From Acidimicrobiaceae bacterium (GTDB lineage Bacteria; Actinomycetota; Acidimicrobiia; Acidimicrobiales; Ilumatobacteraceae): a stretch of 64,000 bases of DNA. This document shows, one piece after another, positions 26,131-33,589 of this stretch. The notes below the pieces were generated by a model that was not told where the DNA came from, ran no database searches, and was given only the letters and a program-made list of their open reading frames with translations. Where the stretch lies: contig JACJWF010000007.1 of the NCBI GenBank assembly GCA_020637295.1, forward strand, positions 115,184-179,183, written 5' to 3'. Both the position numbers and the translations under genes were made by a program. The stretch's first letter is position 1, and the number at the start of each line of letters is the position of its first letter.

Positions 26131-27468
26131 TCAGGGAGTGGTCGGCACCGTGGTGTCGGTGACACTCCCGACTCTGGCCAGGCGCACCGCGGTTCCCGCA
26201 TCGAGCGGGGTGTCGATGGTCTCCCCGCTGAGCGCGAGCTCGGCAGTGGTGAGGCCGTTGAACTCCAGCAGGAGGTCGACGGTGAGCCCCTCGTCCGCAG
26301 CAATGGATGCCCAGGTCTCCCCGGCCTGGACGACGTGAACCGGACCGGGACGATCTGCGGCGACGAGCTCGAGGGTCGTGTCGGTGATGGTGAGAGTCCG
26401 GGATCCGCAGGAGCTGGATGGATCGGTCCGCGTACCGGGGACCGTGGTGCCGGACTCGGCCTCTTGGGCAGACGCGTCGGCGCCGGTTGCGCCGGGCACG
26501 CTGTCGAGCACCTTGGCCCACTCGGCGGCATGCCCAGCGCGGAGACTGGAGACGACGGACTGGAACTGCGCCTCATCGCCGTGCGGGACACCGACCATGG
26601 CGGCGCTCCCAGCCGCGTCCCAAGCGAGGTAGTTGTAGGGGTCTCCGTCGGTGCCACGCAGCAGCCACGCCGTCGCGCCGTCCGCCGTGGTCGCGATTGC
26701 GGCACCTGGACTGAACTGCGACAGCAGCGTGCCGACTGGGGTGCCCGGCATCTGCCACAGCACGACCCCCTGCACATCGGAAGATGCGTCGAAGTGCAAT
26801 TCATAGATGGTGCCGAGCGAGCCGGCGCCCAGCGAGGTCCAGCCTGCGGGCACGGAGATGGAGGCGCTGGTCTGGGTGAGGGTCGTGGCCCCCAGGAGTT
26901 GGAAGGCTTCGGCCGACCAGGGCTGGGATTCGGGGGAACGATTGCCGATCCCGATCATGGTGCACCTGTTGAGCGCTGTGTAGGCGAGGGTCCCGTCTTG
27001 GTTACCCACAGCGACGTCGATGGTGCCGATGGTGCGCTGTTCGAGATCCACCGGAAGTGATCCCCAGAAGTTCTCCATCACGTTCACCGTGTACACGTTT
27101 CCCGTCGGGCTGATCAGGGCGCCCGCAGCTCGACCCCCCGGCGCTGAGATCGATGCTGCCGTGGCGTCGCCAGAGGAGGCCGCAGGATAGAGCAGCCGGT
27201 CGAGGCCTCGGCCGTCGGCGGCGGCGGTGTTGTCGGTGGCCGTCGCCGTCGTCAGGTCGGTGGAGGTGTGCCGGCGGGCGACGGCGAGCACCGCAAGGCC
27301 TCCACCGATGATCGCGGCCGACGCTGCGGTGGCCAGGAGGAGGCGGGGCCTGCGGCTGACGGGGCGGCCGGTGATCGTGGCGATGGAGGGGGTGTCGAGC
27401 GGCTCCGGTGCAGCGGCGACGAGGTCGCTGATCGCGGAGGAGATGGCGTGGTCCAGGTCGGTGGTCAT
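26131..27468 (-). CDS. Membrane protein with C-terminal LysM; probable anti-sigma partner
   Basis: 445 residues. A cytoplasmic N-terminus of about 45 residues (MTTDLDHAISSAISDLVAAA) precedes one membrane helix (LLLATAASAAIIGGGLAVLAVA). The extracellular part ends with a LysM module at about 370-420 (VHVVQAGETWASIAADEG, LLLEFNGL). The ATG overlaps the ECF sigma stop (ATGA, 27465-27468), the usual place for an anti-sigma factor, but no HxxxCxxC zinc motif is visible. LysM would bind peptidoglycan, so the protein may report wall state to the sigma factor. Role inferred. Confidence 0.75.
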   Translation of the reverse strand: MTTDLDHAISSAISDLVAAAPEPLDTPSIATITGRPVSRRPRLLLATAASAAIIGGGLAVLAVARRHTSTDLTTATATDNTAAADGRGLDRLLYPAASSGDATAASISAPGGRAAGALISPTGNVYTVNVMENFWGSLPVDLEQRTIGTIDVAVGNQDGTLAYTALNRCTMIGIGNRSPESQPWSAEAFQLLGATTLTQTSASISVPAGWTSLGAGSLGTIYELHFDASSDVQGVVLWQMPGTPVGTLLSQFSPGAAIATTADGATAWLLRGTDGDPYNYLAWDAAGSAAMVGVPHGDEAQFQSVVSSLRAGHAAEWAKVLDSVPGATGADASAQEAESGTTVPGTRTDPSSSCGSRTLTITDTTLELVAADRPGPVHVVQAGETWASIAADEGLTVDLLLEFNGLTTAELALSGETIDTPLDAGTAVRLARVGSVTDTTVPTTP

Positions 27469-27941
27469 GAGAGTGCCTTTCGGAGATGGTCGCGAGCGCG
27501 GACGAGATGACGACGAACGGTTCCGGGCGACAGGCCGAGCAGCTCGGCTGTCTGTGCCTCGGTGAGGTCTTCCCAGTAGACGAAGTACAGAACGGACCGC
27601 TGCTGCAGTGAGAGGTTGCTGACGGCACGACGGACATCGACGTGAGAGTCGGGGCTCGATGTGGCTGCTGGGCCGACCGCTGCCAGGTCGCGACGCCATC
27701 TGCGCTCGTTCGACCGGCGAAGGTCGTGGGCTCGGTTCACCACCGCGCGAAGCAGGAGCGCACGCGGCCGCTCGACGTCGGGGTGTTGGGCAGCGACCGC
27801 TGCGCGCAGGAACGCCTCGGTGGCGATGTCGTTCGCCTCGGAGGGGCCTACCAGCACGGTCGCCAACCGCACGAGCGCGTCAGCGTGCTCTCGCCACATG
27901 CGTTCCAACGCGCCGTCGGGGAGGGAGTCGATGAGAGCCAT
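27465..27941 (-). CDS. ECF-type RNA polymerase sigma factor
   Basis: 158 residues. Region 2 includes WREHADALVRLATVLVGPSEANDIATEAFLRA (-10 recognition), and region 4 is LSLQQRSVLYFVYWEDLTEAQTAELLGLSPGTVRRHLVRAR, a clear sigma-70 region 4 helix-turn-helix. No N- or C-terminal extension. Co-transcribed and overlapping with the LysM membrane protein downstream. The palindrome at 27983-28000 lies 42 bp upstream of the ATG. Confidence 0.9.
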   Translation of the reverse strand: MALIDSLPDGALERMWREHADALVRLATVLVGPSEANDIATEAFLRAAVAAQHPDVERPRALLLRAVVNRAHDLRRSNERRWRRDLAAVGPAATSSPDSHVDVRRAVSNLSLQQRSVLYFVYWEDLTEAQTAELLGLSPGTVRRHLVRARDHLRKALS

Positions 27942-27981
27942 TCAACCTGTACGACGTCACCGAAGCCGGGCACGCGTGACA

Positions 27982-28004
27982 GGCGGTTCAGCTGAACCGC
28001 TTCG
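27982..28004 (+). repeat. Palindromic repeat copy A (left boundary)
   Basis: Contains the perfect 18-bp palindrome GCGGTTCAGCTGAACCGC (27983-28000), with one extra G before and TTCG after. Copy C at 30131-30153 is its exact reverse complement over all 23 bp, so the two form inverted ends around the HNH and DUF3237 genes. Lies between the divergent sigma and HNH genes. Confidence 0.85.
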
Positions 28005-28056
28005 ATGGCGCCCGCGGGTAGACGGCGGGCCCCGAAACCCTGTCGCACCCCCTGCG

Positions 28057-28062
28057 TAGGTT
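28057..28062 (+). promoter_or_regulatory. -10 box of the HNH gene
   Basis: TAGGTT with a 6-nt gap to ATG 28069, the typical spacing of leaderless transcripts; no ribosome binding site is present. Confidence 0.55.
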
Positions 28063-28068
28063 CCAGCC

Positions 28069-29580
28069 ATGGACACCCGAACTGCCGCACCACCCCATCC
28101 GCCGTCGCCGCAGCCAGCGGCCCCCGACGCACCCGCGCCACATTCGCCCGCCTCCGCAGACCTCCCCACGGGGGCCGGGCCGGACCCTGCGGAGATGCCG
28201 CTGGAACGGTTAGAGGCGGAGTTGTGCACCTGGTCGGCCAACCTCGCCGCCGCCGAGTACCGCTGGTTCGTGCTGCTGGCCGAGTTCGATCGGCGGGAGG
28301 GCTGGCAGCAGTGGGGTTGCCCGTCGTGCGCGTTCTGGATGTGCTGGCAGTTGGGGCTGGACTCCCGCACGGCGCGAGAGAAGCTGCGGGTGGCCCATGC
28401 GCTGGCGGGGCTGCCGCGCCTCGCCGAGCAGATGCGGTTGGGCCGTCTGCCGTACTCCAAGGTGCGGGCCGTCACCCGCATCGCCGAGCCGGCCAACGAA
28501 GAAGGCCTGGTCAACATCGCGCTCTCCGCCACCACCGCCCAGGTGGAACGGGTGGTGGCGGCCTACCGCCGTGCCCTCCCGCCCGCACCACCGGGTGCGA
28601 CACCGGCCGGCGCCGGCCCGGTCACCGGCGACGGTGTCGCAACGCCCGCGGATGCTGCCGCGGCTGCCGTTGCTGCGGATGCGGCCCGCCGCTCGGCCCG
28701 CGGCCTGCACCACCGGCGCAACGACGACGGCACGGTCACCCTTACCGTCACGCTGCCGGCCACCGAGGCGATGGAGGTGCTGGCAGCGGTGGACCACTTC
28801 ACCGTGCCGGCCGGCGTGGAGGTGGACGGGGAGCGCCCGTCGCAGGCGGCTCGCCGAGCCGATGCGGTGGTGGCCATGGCCGGCGCGGCGATGGCGGTCA
28901 CCGACGAGCAACTGGCGTCCGGCCGGGCGCGCTACCTGGTGCACCTGCACACCGGCGAGGAGCAGCAGGAGGCCCATCCGGACGGGCCGGGAGAGGGTCT
29001 GCTGGCGGGTGTGGACGACACCACGGCGGAACGGATGTGCTGCGACGCCGACACCGAGGTGGTCACGCACGACGCCGACGGCAGGGTCACGGATGTGTCG
29101 GCCCGCCGCAGCGTCGTGCGCGGTCGCCTTCGCCGTCTCGTCCAGCAGCGCGACCGCACCTGCCAGGTGCCCGGCTGCACCCACCGGGCCCGCAAGGAGG
29201 TCCACCATCTACGGCACCGCAGCCAGGGCGGCACCAACGAACCCGACAACCTGGTGCTGGTGTGCTCGTACCACCATCACCGCCTGCACGAGGGCGGCTG
29301 GTCGGCCACCCGCCTGGCCGACGGCACCGTCCAGTTCACGCTGCCCAACGGCCGGGTCATCCCCTCCGAACCCGCGGTGGTGGACGGCGACGCTGGGGCG
29401 GTCGATGCGATGACCCGCACCGCCGAGGACGGCCGGTGCAAGTGGGTGGGCGACCGCCTGGACCTGGACTGGACCCTGATGACGCTCTTCTCCCAGACCC
29501 CGTGGCACGACCCGTGGCTGTCCGCCTGGCTCACCCGCCACGGCTGGGGCGGTTCAGCTGAACCGCCCAACTCGAACTGA
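28069..29580 (+). CDS. DUF222 / 13E12-repeat family protein with HNH endonuclease domain
   Basis: 503 residues. A Pro/Ala-rich N-terminus is followed by the DUF222 helical domain (SRTAREKLRVAHALAGLPRL, RLPYSKVRAVTRIA). The C-terminal HNH domain begins near residue 363: CQVPGCTHRARKEVHHLR with paired His, then NEPDNLVLVCSYHHHRLH, with Cys pairs for zinc. Such proteins are multicopy in actinobacteria and include the mycobacterial REP13E12 family; their biological role is unclear. The last 10 codons contain palindrome copy B, so the repeat is translated as GGSAEPP. Leaderless start. Confidence 0.9.
   Translation: MDTRTAAPPHPPSPQPAAPDAPAPHSPASADLPTGAGPDPAEMPLERLEAELCTWSANLAAAEYRWFVLLAEFDRREGWQQWGCPSCAFWMCWQLGLDSRTAREKLRVAHALAGLPRLAEQMRLGRLPYSKVRAVTRIAEPANEEGLVNIALSATTAQVERVVAAYRRALPPAPPGATPAGAGPVTGDGVATPADAAAAAVAADAARRSARGLHHRRNDDGTVTLTVTLPATEAMEVLAAVDHFTVPAGVEVDGERPSQAARRADAVVAMAGAAMAVTDEQLASGRARYLVHLHTGEEQQEAHPDGPGEGLLAGVDDTTAERMCCDADTEVVTHDADGRVTDVSARRSVVRGRLRRLVQQRDRTCQVPGCTHRARKEVHHLRHRSQGGTNEPDNLVLVCSYHHHRLHEGGWSATRLADGTVQFTLPNGRVIPSEPAVVDGDAGAVDAMTRTAEDGRCKWVGDRLDLDWTLMTLFSQTPWHDPWLSAWLTRHGWGGSAEPPNSN
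29547..29568 (+). repeat. Palindromic repeat copy B (inside the 3' end of the HNH gene)
   Basis: The 18-bp palindrome GCGGTTCAGCTGAACCGC at 29549-29566 is here extended to a perfect 22-bp dyad by GG/CC. It falls in codons 494-499 of the HNH gene, 12 bp before the stop. Confidence 0.85.
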
Positions 29581-29622
29581 CCACCGTCGGCCACCTGCGG
29601 CCGACCTGCCAGGTGACGTTGC

Positions 29623-29678
29623 GCCTGGTGATCTGTGCCTGGTGATCTGTGCCTGGTGATCTGTGCCTGGTGATCCGC
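29623..29678. repeat. 14-bp tandem repeat, four copies
   Basis: GCCTGGTGATCTGT is present three times exactly (29623-29636, 29637-29650, 29651-29664) and once with two changes (29665-29678). It fills the gap between the HNH stop and the DUF3237 start. Possibly variable in copy number. Confidence 0.9.
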
Positions 29679-29693
29679 GCGACGATGCGGGCC

Positions 29694-30095
29694 ATGAGCC
29701 TGGAACTGATCCCGCTGTGCACCGCCACCGTCACGCTGGCGCCCACCATCAACGTCGCCCCGGACTTCGTGATCGGCGAGGTCACCGGCATGGCGGTGGA
29801 CGGCGAGCGCATCCAGGCCACGATGAAGGGCGCTGCCGCGGCGGACTGGCTGACCGTGTCGCCCGCCGGCTACGGCACGCTGGACGTGCGGGTCACGTGG
29901 GAGACCCACGACGGGGCGATCATCCACGCCACGTACTCGGGCCGCCTGCAGTTCGACACGATGACCGTCTACGCCACCCCGCTGTTCCGCACCGGCGACG
30001 AGCGCTACCAGTGGCTGACCCGCATCCAGGCCGTGGCCAAGGGCGCCTTCCAGCCCGACGGCACCCTCGTCTACGAGATGTACGAACTGCGCTGA
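29694..30095 (+). CDS. DUF3237 family protein
   Basis: 133 residues from ATG 29694. The N-terminal ELIPLCTATVTLAPTINV, the central ADWLTVSPAGYGTLDVRVTWETHDGAIIHATYSG and the end FRTGDERYQWLTRIQAVAKG match DUF3237, a small beta-barrel family often beside degradation genes. Earlier in-frame starts (29649, 29685) run into the tandem repeat. Function unknown. It ends 35 bp before palindrome copy C. Confidence 0.85.
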   Translation: MSLELIPLCTATVTLAPTINVAPDFVIGEVTGMAVDGERIQATMKGAAAADWLTVSPAGYGTLDVRVTWETHDGAIIHATYSGRLQFDTMTVYATPLFRTGDERYQWLTRIQAVAKGAFQPDGTLVYEMYELR

Positions 30096-30130
30096 TCCGG
30101 ACCGCCGACGCCGGCGACGAGCGGGGTCGG

Positions 30131-30153
30131 CGAAGCGGTTCAGCTGAACCGCC
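30131..30153 (-). repeat. Palindromic repeat copy C (right boundary)
   Basis: Palindrome core at 30135-30152. The full 23 bp is the reverse complement of copy A (27982-28004), including the asymmetric TTCG end. It lies between the convergent DUF3237 and SDR genes. Confidence 0.85.
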
Positions 30154-30174
30154 GCCAGCGGATCAGTGCGCGAC

Positions 30175-30912
30175 TCAGCGTGGGCGGCCGAGCAGGCTGC
30201 CGCCGTCGATGGCGATCACCTGGCCCGTGACCTGGGCAGCCCGCGGCGAGCACAGGAACGACACGGCGTCGGCGATCTGTGCCGGGGTCTGCTCCGTGCC
30301 CATCGGGACGGCACCACCGACCATCACGTCGAACATCTCGCGGGTGGCCATCTGCTCCCACAGCTTGGTGTAGATGAACCCGGGGGCGACCGCGTTCACC
30401 CGCACGCCCCGTGGCGCCAGGGCGAGGGCCATCGACTTCGTCCAGTGGATCAGCCCGGCCTTCGCCGCGCCGTAGGCGAACAGGGCGGTGGGCATCAGGC
30501 CGGCGATGGAGGCCGTGTTGCAGATGGCGCTGCCGGCGGGCATGCCCGGCCCGACCACCCTGGTCACCACGTGGGCGCTGTTGAGGTTGAGGTCCACGCT
30601 GTCGCGGAACAGACCGACGGGGCCGAACGGGTCGAAGGGGACGGCATCGGTGCGGGTGGGGTCGGCCCTGCCGCCGCCGGCGTTGTTGACCAGCACGGTG
30701 GCCTGCTCGTCGAGCGACGCCACCACGGCGCGCACCTGCTCCTCGTCGGTGACGTCGCAGGCGTGCAGCGACACGTTGGCGCGGTCGGCGACGCCGGTGA
30801 CGTCCAGGTCCAGCGCGGCGACATGCCCGGCGACGCTGTCGGCCAGCAGTGCGTCGACGATGGCCGCGCCGATGCCGCGGGCCCCTCCGGTGACGATGGC
30901 GAGTCCACTCAT
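30175..30912 (-). CDS. Short-chain dehydrogenase/reductase
   Basis: 245 residues, classical SDR. NAD(P) loop TGGARGIG (residues 8-15), NNAG, the catalytic Ser in NTASIAGL, Tyr-xxx-Lys in YGAAKAGL, and a C-terminal VTGQVIAIDGG. Cofactor is probably NAD(H) given the acidic residue at the second strand (ALDLDV). TAGCCT lies 7 nt before the ATG. It may share a pathway with the dehalogenase and dioxygenase upstream on the same strand. Confidence 0.92.
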   Translation of the reverse strand: MSGLAIVTGGARGIGAAIVDALLADSVAGHVAALDLDVTGVADRANVSLHACDVTDEEQVRAVVASLDEQATVLVNNAGGGRADPTRTDAVPFDPFGPVGLFRDSVDLNLNSAHVVTRVVGPGMPAGSAICNTASIAGLMPTALFAYGAAKAGLIHWTKSMALALAPRGVRVNAVAPGFIYTKLWEQMATREMFDVMVGGAVPMGTEQTPAQIADAVSFLCSPRAAQVTGQVIAIDGGSLLGRPR

Positions 30913-30922
30913 GCGGCGCAGG

Positions 30923-32029
30923 CTAGGAGAGTGGGAAGCGCTGCATGAACGCCAGCATGTCGCCGGCCACCTGCGGGCCGCACTCCTCCTGGATGAAGTG
31001 GCCGGCGTGGTAGGTGGTGTGCGCGACGCCGGGCAGCGAGGCGCCGGGGATGTTGGCCCGGAACTGGTTGCCCTGCTCCATGTAGGTGTGGGGGCAGTGG
31101 GTGCCCCAGATGGTCAGCGCCGGCTTGTGCCACTGCTCCAGCACGGCCCAGGCGGCGTCGCCCAGCAGGCGCTCCGGGTCGTCCACCGTCACGGGCACCA
31201 GCATGGGGAACCGGCGGGCGCCGGCCGTGTAGCGCTGGTCGGGGAACGGGGCGTCGTAGGCGGCCAACGTCGCCTCGTCGACCGGTGTGACACACCAGCC
31301 GGGCACGACCTTCGACGGCCACAGCTCGGCCACCTCCTGGCTGTACACCCGCCAGGCCAGGAAGTAGAAGGCGGGACCGGCGTCGATCATCGCCCGGATG
31401 GCCTCGGGCACGATGCGGTCGTCCTCGTCCACCGTGGCCCGCCAGTCGATGCCCAGGTTGGCCAGCAGCTCCGGTGGCAGCGGCGCCTGGGCAGCGAAGA
31501 ACGGCACACCTGGCCCGGTGCGCGGCAGGCCGGTGTTGGAGAACACCAGGCGGGCGAAACGGTCGGGATGGTCGGCCACGACCCGCCCGCCGATCAGGCC
31601 GCCCCAGTCCTGCCCGAAGAACGTCACGTCCTGCAGGTCGAGGTGCCGCAGCAGTTCGCCCACCCAGGCGACGTGGCGGCTGTAGGTGTAGGCCTGCTGG
31701 TCCACCGGCTTGTCCGACCGCCCGAAGCCGATCAGGTCGGGCACGATCACCCGGCACCCGGCCGCCACCAGCGGAGGGATCATCGTGCGGTAGAGGTAGC
31801 CCCACATCGGCTCGCCGTGGAGGAGGAGGACGGTCTCACCGTTGCCGGCCTCGCCAGCGGTGCCACTGCCCGCGTCGTCGCCAGGGGCGGCATCGACGTA
31901 TGCCATCCGCAGGCCGCACTCCAGCGTGAGGTGGCGGGGCTCCCACGGGTAGTCGGTGATGGCGGCGAAGCGGTCCTCGGGGGTCCGCAGCACCTCCCCG
32001 ATGCCGTCCAGGTGGAACGGCTCGCTCAC
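30923..32029 (-). CDS. Haloalkane dehalogenase-like alpha/beta hydrolase
   Basis: 368 residues from GTG 32029, which overlaps the PhyH stop (GTGA). Nucleophile Asp141 in GQDWGG with Trp142, oxyanion strand HGEPMW (71-76) and His344 in HAGHFIQEE follow the haloalkane dehalogenase pattern. The family hydrolyses C-halogen bonds to alcohol and halide through an alkyl-enzyme ester. A 15-residue acidic/Gly insertion at about 50-64 is unusual. Epoxide hydrolase is an alternative, but the HGEP-W and QDW-G-G motifs favour dehalogenase. The dioxygenase lies directly upstream, in the same operon. Confidence 0.85.
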   Translation of the reverse strand: MSEPFHLDGIGEVLRTPEDRFAAITDYPWEPRHLTLECGLRMAYVDAAPGDDAGSGTAGEAGNGETVLLLHGEPMWGYLYRTMIPPLVAAGCRVIVPDLIGFGRSDKPVDQQAYTYSRHVAWVGELLRHLDLQDVTFFGQDWGGLIGGRVVADHPDRFARLVFSNTGLPRTGPGVPFFAAQAPLPPELLANLGIDWRATVDEDDRIVPEAIRAMIDAGPAFYFLAWRVYSQEVAELWPSKVVPGWCVTPVDEATLAAYDAPFPDQRYTAGARRFPMLVPVTVDDPERLLGDAAWAVLEQWHKPALTIWGTHCPHTYMEQGNQFRANIPGASLPGVAHTTYHAGHFIQEECGPQVAGDMLAFMQRFPLS

Positions 32030-32838
32030 CCGAGCGGACCTCTTCCGATCAGCACACCGTCGCCGGTGTTCAGCGAGTGGTCCAGGCCGAGCCGGTGGCG
32101 CAGCGTCGGGGGACAGGCCGCCTGCACGTCCTCGGGCAGCGCCCGGGTGAAGTTCCACTGCGGCCGCAGCCAGGGTTGGGCGTAGTAGCCGAACAGCAGG
32201 GCGCGGTCCTGGTCGGCGGTGACGTTCCGGCCGGAGGTGTGCCAGACCCGGCCGTCCATGGCGATCACCGAGCCGGCCGGCGCCTCGAAGGGCAGCATGT
32301 GGCCCACGAGGTCCTCCGGCCGGTCCACGCCGTACGCGGCGAACACCTCGGCCTGGGTGGCGTACCGCTGGCTGCCCGGCAGGTGGAGCGTGCCGCCGTT
32401 GTCGGCCGTGACGTCGGTGAGGCACCAGATGACGTTGAGGCTGCCGGGCGATGCCCACGGCTCCGGGGCCACGATGGCCAGGTCGCTGTGCACGGCCATC
32501 GATCCGGCGCCCGGGCGGGCGATGTTGGCGGTGAAGTTGGAGACGATGTAGTCGGCCCCGAGCAGGCCGGTGGCCAGCGCGTCGGCCACCGGGTGCTCGA
32601 TCAGGTGGGTGAACAACGGGTCCAGCGCGATCAGGTTGAACACCCGCACGTTGGCCACGTTCGGGTCGAGCACCGGCATGAAGGTGGGGATGCCCTGGCG
32701 GCGGCTCTCCTCGGCGGCGGCCCACAGCGTGGCCAACGCGTCCGCGGCCTCGTCGCGGGTGAGCACGTCGTGGACGACCGCCACGCCCTCGTCGCGGAGA
32801 CGATCGACGGCCTGTGCTGTCGCGGCGTCGGGAGTCAC
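32026..32838 (-). CDS. Phytanoyl-CoA dioxygenase (PhyH) family protein
   Basis: 270 residues, Fe(II)/2-oxoglutarate oxygenase. The facial triad is visible: H117 and D119 (VHSDL) and H200 (VWHTSGR), followed by the Arg that binds 2-oxoglutarate. GTG 32838 has TAGCGT 6 nt upstream, a leaderless start. It overlaps the dehalogenase gene by 4 nt, so the two are translationally coupled. It probably hydroxylates a small molecule or halogenated fatty compound; substrate unknown. Confidence 0.9.
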   Translation of the reverse strand: MTPDAATAQAVDRLRDEGVAVVHDVLTRDEAADALATLWAAAEESRRQGIPTFMPVLDPNVANVRVFNLIALDPLFTHLIEHPVADALATGLLGADYIVSNFTANIARPGAGSMAVHSDLAIVAPEPWASPGSLNVIWCLTDVTADNGGTLHLPGSQRYATQAEVFAAYGVDRPEDLVGHMLPFEAPAGSVIAMDGRVWHTSGRNVTADQDRALLFGYYAQPWLRPQWNFTRALPEDVQAACPPTLRHRLGLDHSLNTGDGVLIGRGPLG

Positions 32839-32928
32839 GGGGTGACGCTAACCCGCGACGCCGTCCCGGTCGTGTGCCGGACGCCTCGCCGGTCAGACTG
32901 GCCCGACACAATTTCCGAGGAGCCCGCC

Positions 32929-33579
32929 ATGCCCCGCCTGCGCCAAGTCAGCCGCCAGGACACCACCGACGAACTGGTCCTGCGGATGTACGACCAACTG
33001 TTCGGCGACCGCGACCCGGTGGCCGAGCCGGGCACCGCCACCGGCACGCCGGGTGACTGGTGGACCGTGTTCGCCCTGGTGCCCGATGTGTTCCGCCACG
33101 CCGTGCAGGGCTTCGGCGTGTACCGCAGCCCGGATCGCTTCCTCGACCCCGTCCTGCGCGAGCTGGGCCAGACCCGCGCCGGGTGGGCAAGGGGCAGCCA
33201 GTTCGTCTACTCGCAGCACTGCAAGTCCTGCCGGGCGCTGGGGATGAGCGAGGAGATGATCGAGGCCATCCCGTCGTGGGGCACCAGCGATCTGTTCTCG
33301 CCCGTGCAGCGGGCCGTGCTGGCCTACACCGACTGCCTCGTGCTCGACGGCGGGCGCACGCCGGATGCCGTGTTCGCCGCGCTGCAAGAGCACCTGTCGG
33401 ACGAGGAGATCCTCGAGCTGACGTACATCACCACGCTGTACGACATGCACGCGGTGATGTGCCGGGCCCTCCGGCTGGAGTTCGACGACCGGGTGGAGCC
33501 GATCATCGAGATCGCCGCCCCCGAGGGCCAGGGTTCGTACGACGTGGGCGCCGCCATCAGCGACCCCGGCAAGGGGTAG
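32929..33579 (+). CDS. Carboxymuconolactone decarboxylase (AhpD-like) family protein
   Basis: 216 residues. The CMD core shows Cys-Lys-Ser-Cys (SQHCKSCRALGMSEEMIEAI), the CxxC with nearby His found in AhpD-type peroxidase partners, then LFSPVQRAVLAYTDCLVLDG and DEEILELTYITTLYDMHAVM. ATG 32929 is preceded by GAGGAG. It may act on peroxides or serve as a disulfide relay rather than a decarboxylase. Divergent from the PhyH gene. Confidence 0.88.
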   Translation: MPRLRQVSRQDTTDELVLRMYDQLFGDRDPVAEPGTATGTPGDWWTVFALVPDVFRHAVQGFGVYRSPDRFLDPVLRELGQTRAGWARGSQFVYSQHCKSCRALGMSEEMIEAIPSWGTSDLFSPVQRAVLAYTDCLVLDGGRTPDAVFAALQEHLSDEEILELTYITTLYDMHAVMCRALRLEFDDRVEPIIEIAAPEGQGSYDVGAAISDPGKG

Positions 33580-33589
33580 CGTCGCCCGG

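Noticed and set aside
29623..29678. CRISPR-like repeat array
   Set aside because: Units are 14 bp, directly adjacent with no spacers, and no cas genes are present.
27982..30153. Classical insertion sequence
   Set aside because: No transposase motif (DDE or HUH) in the enclosed genes and no target-site duplication flanks the repeats; reported instead as an unexplained bounded segment.
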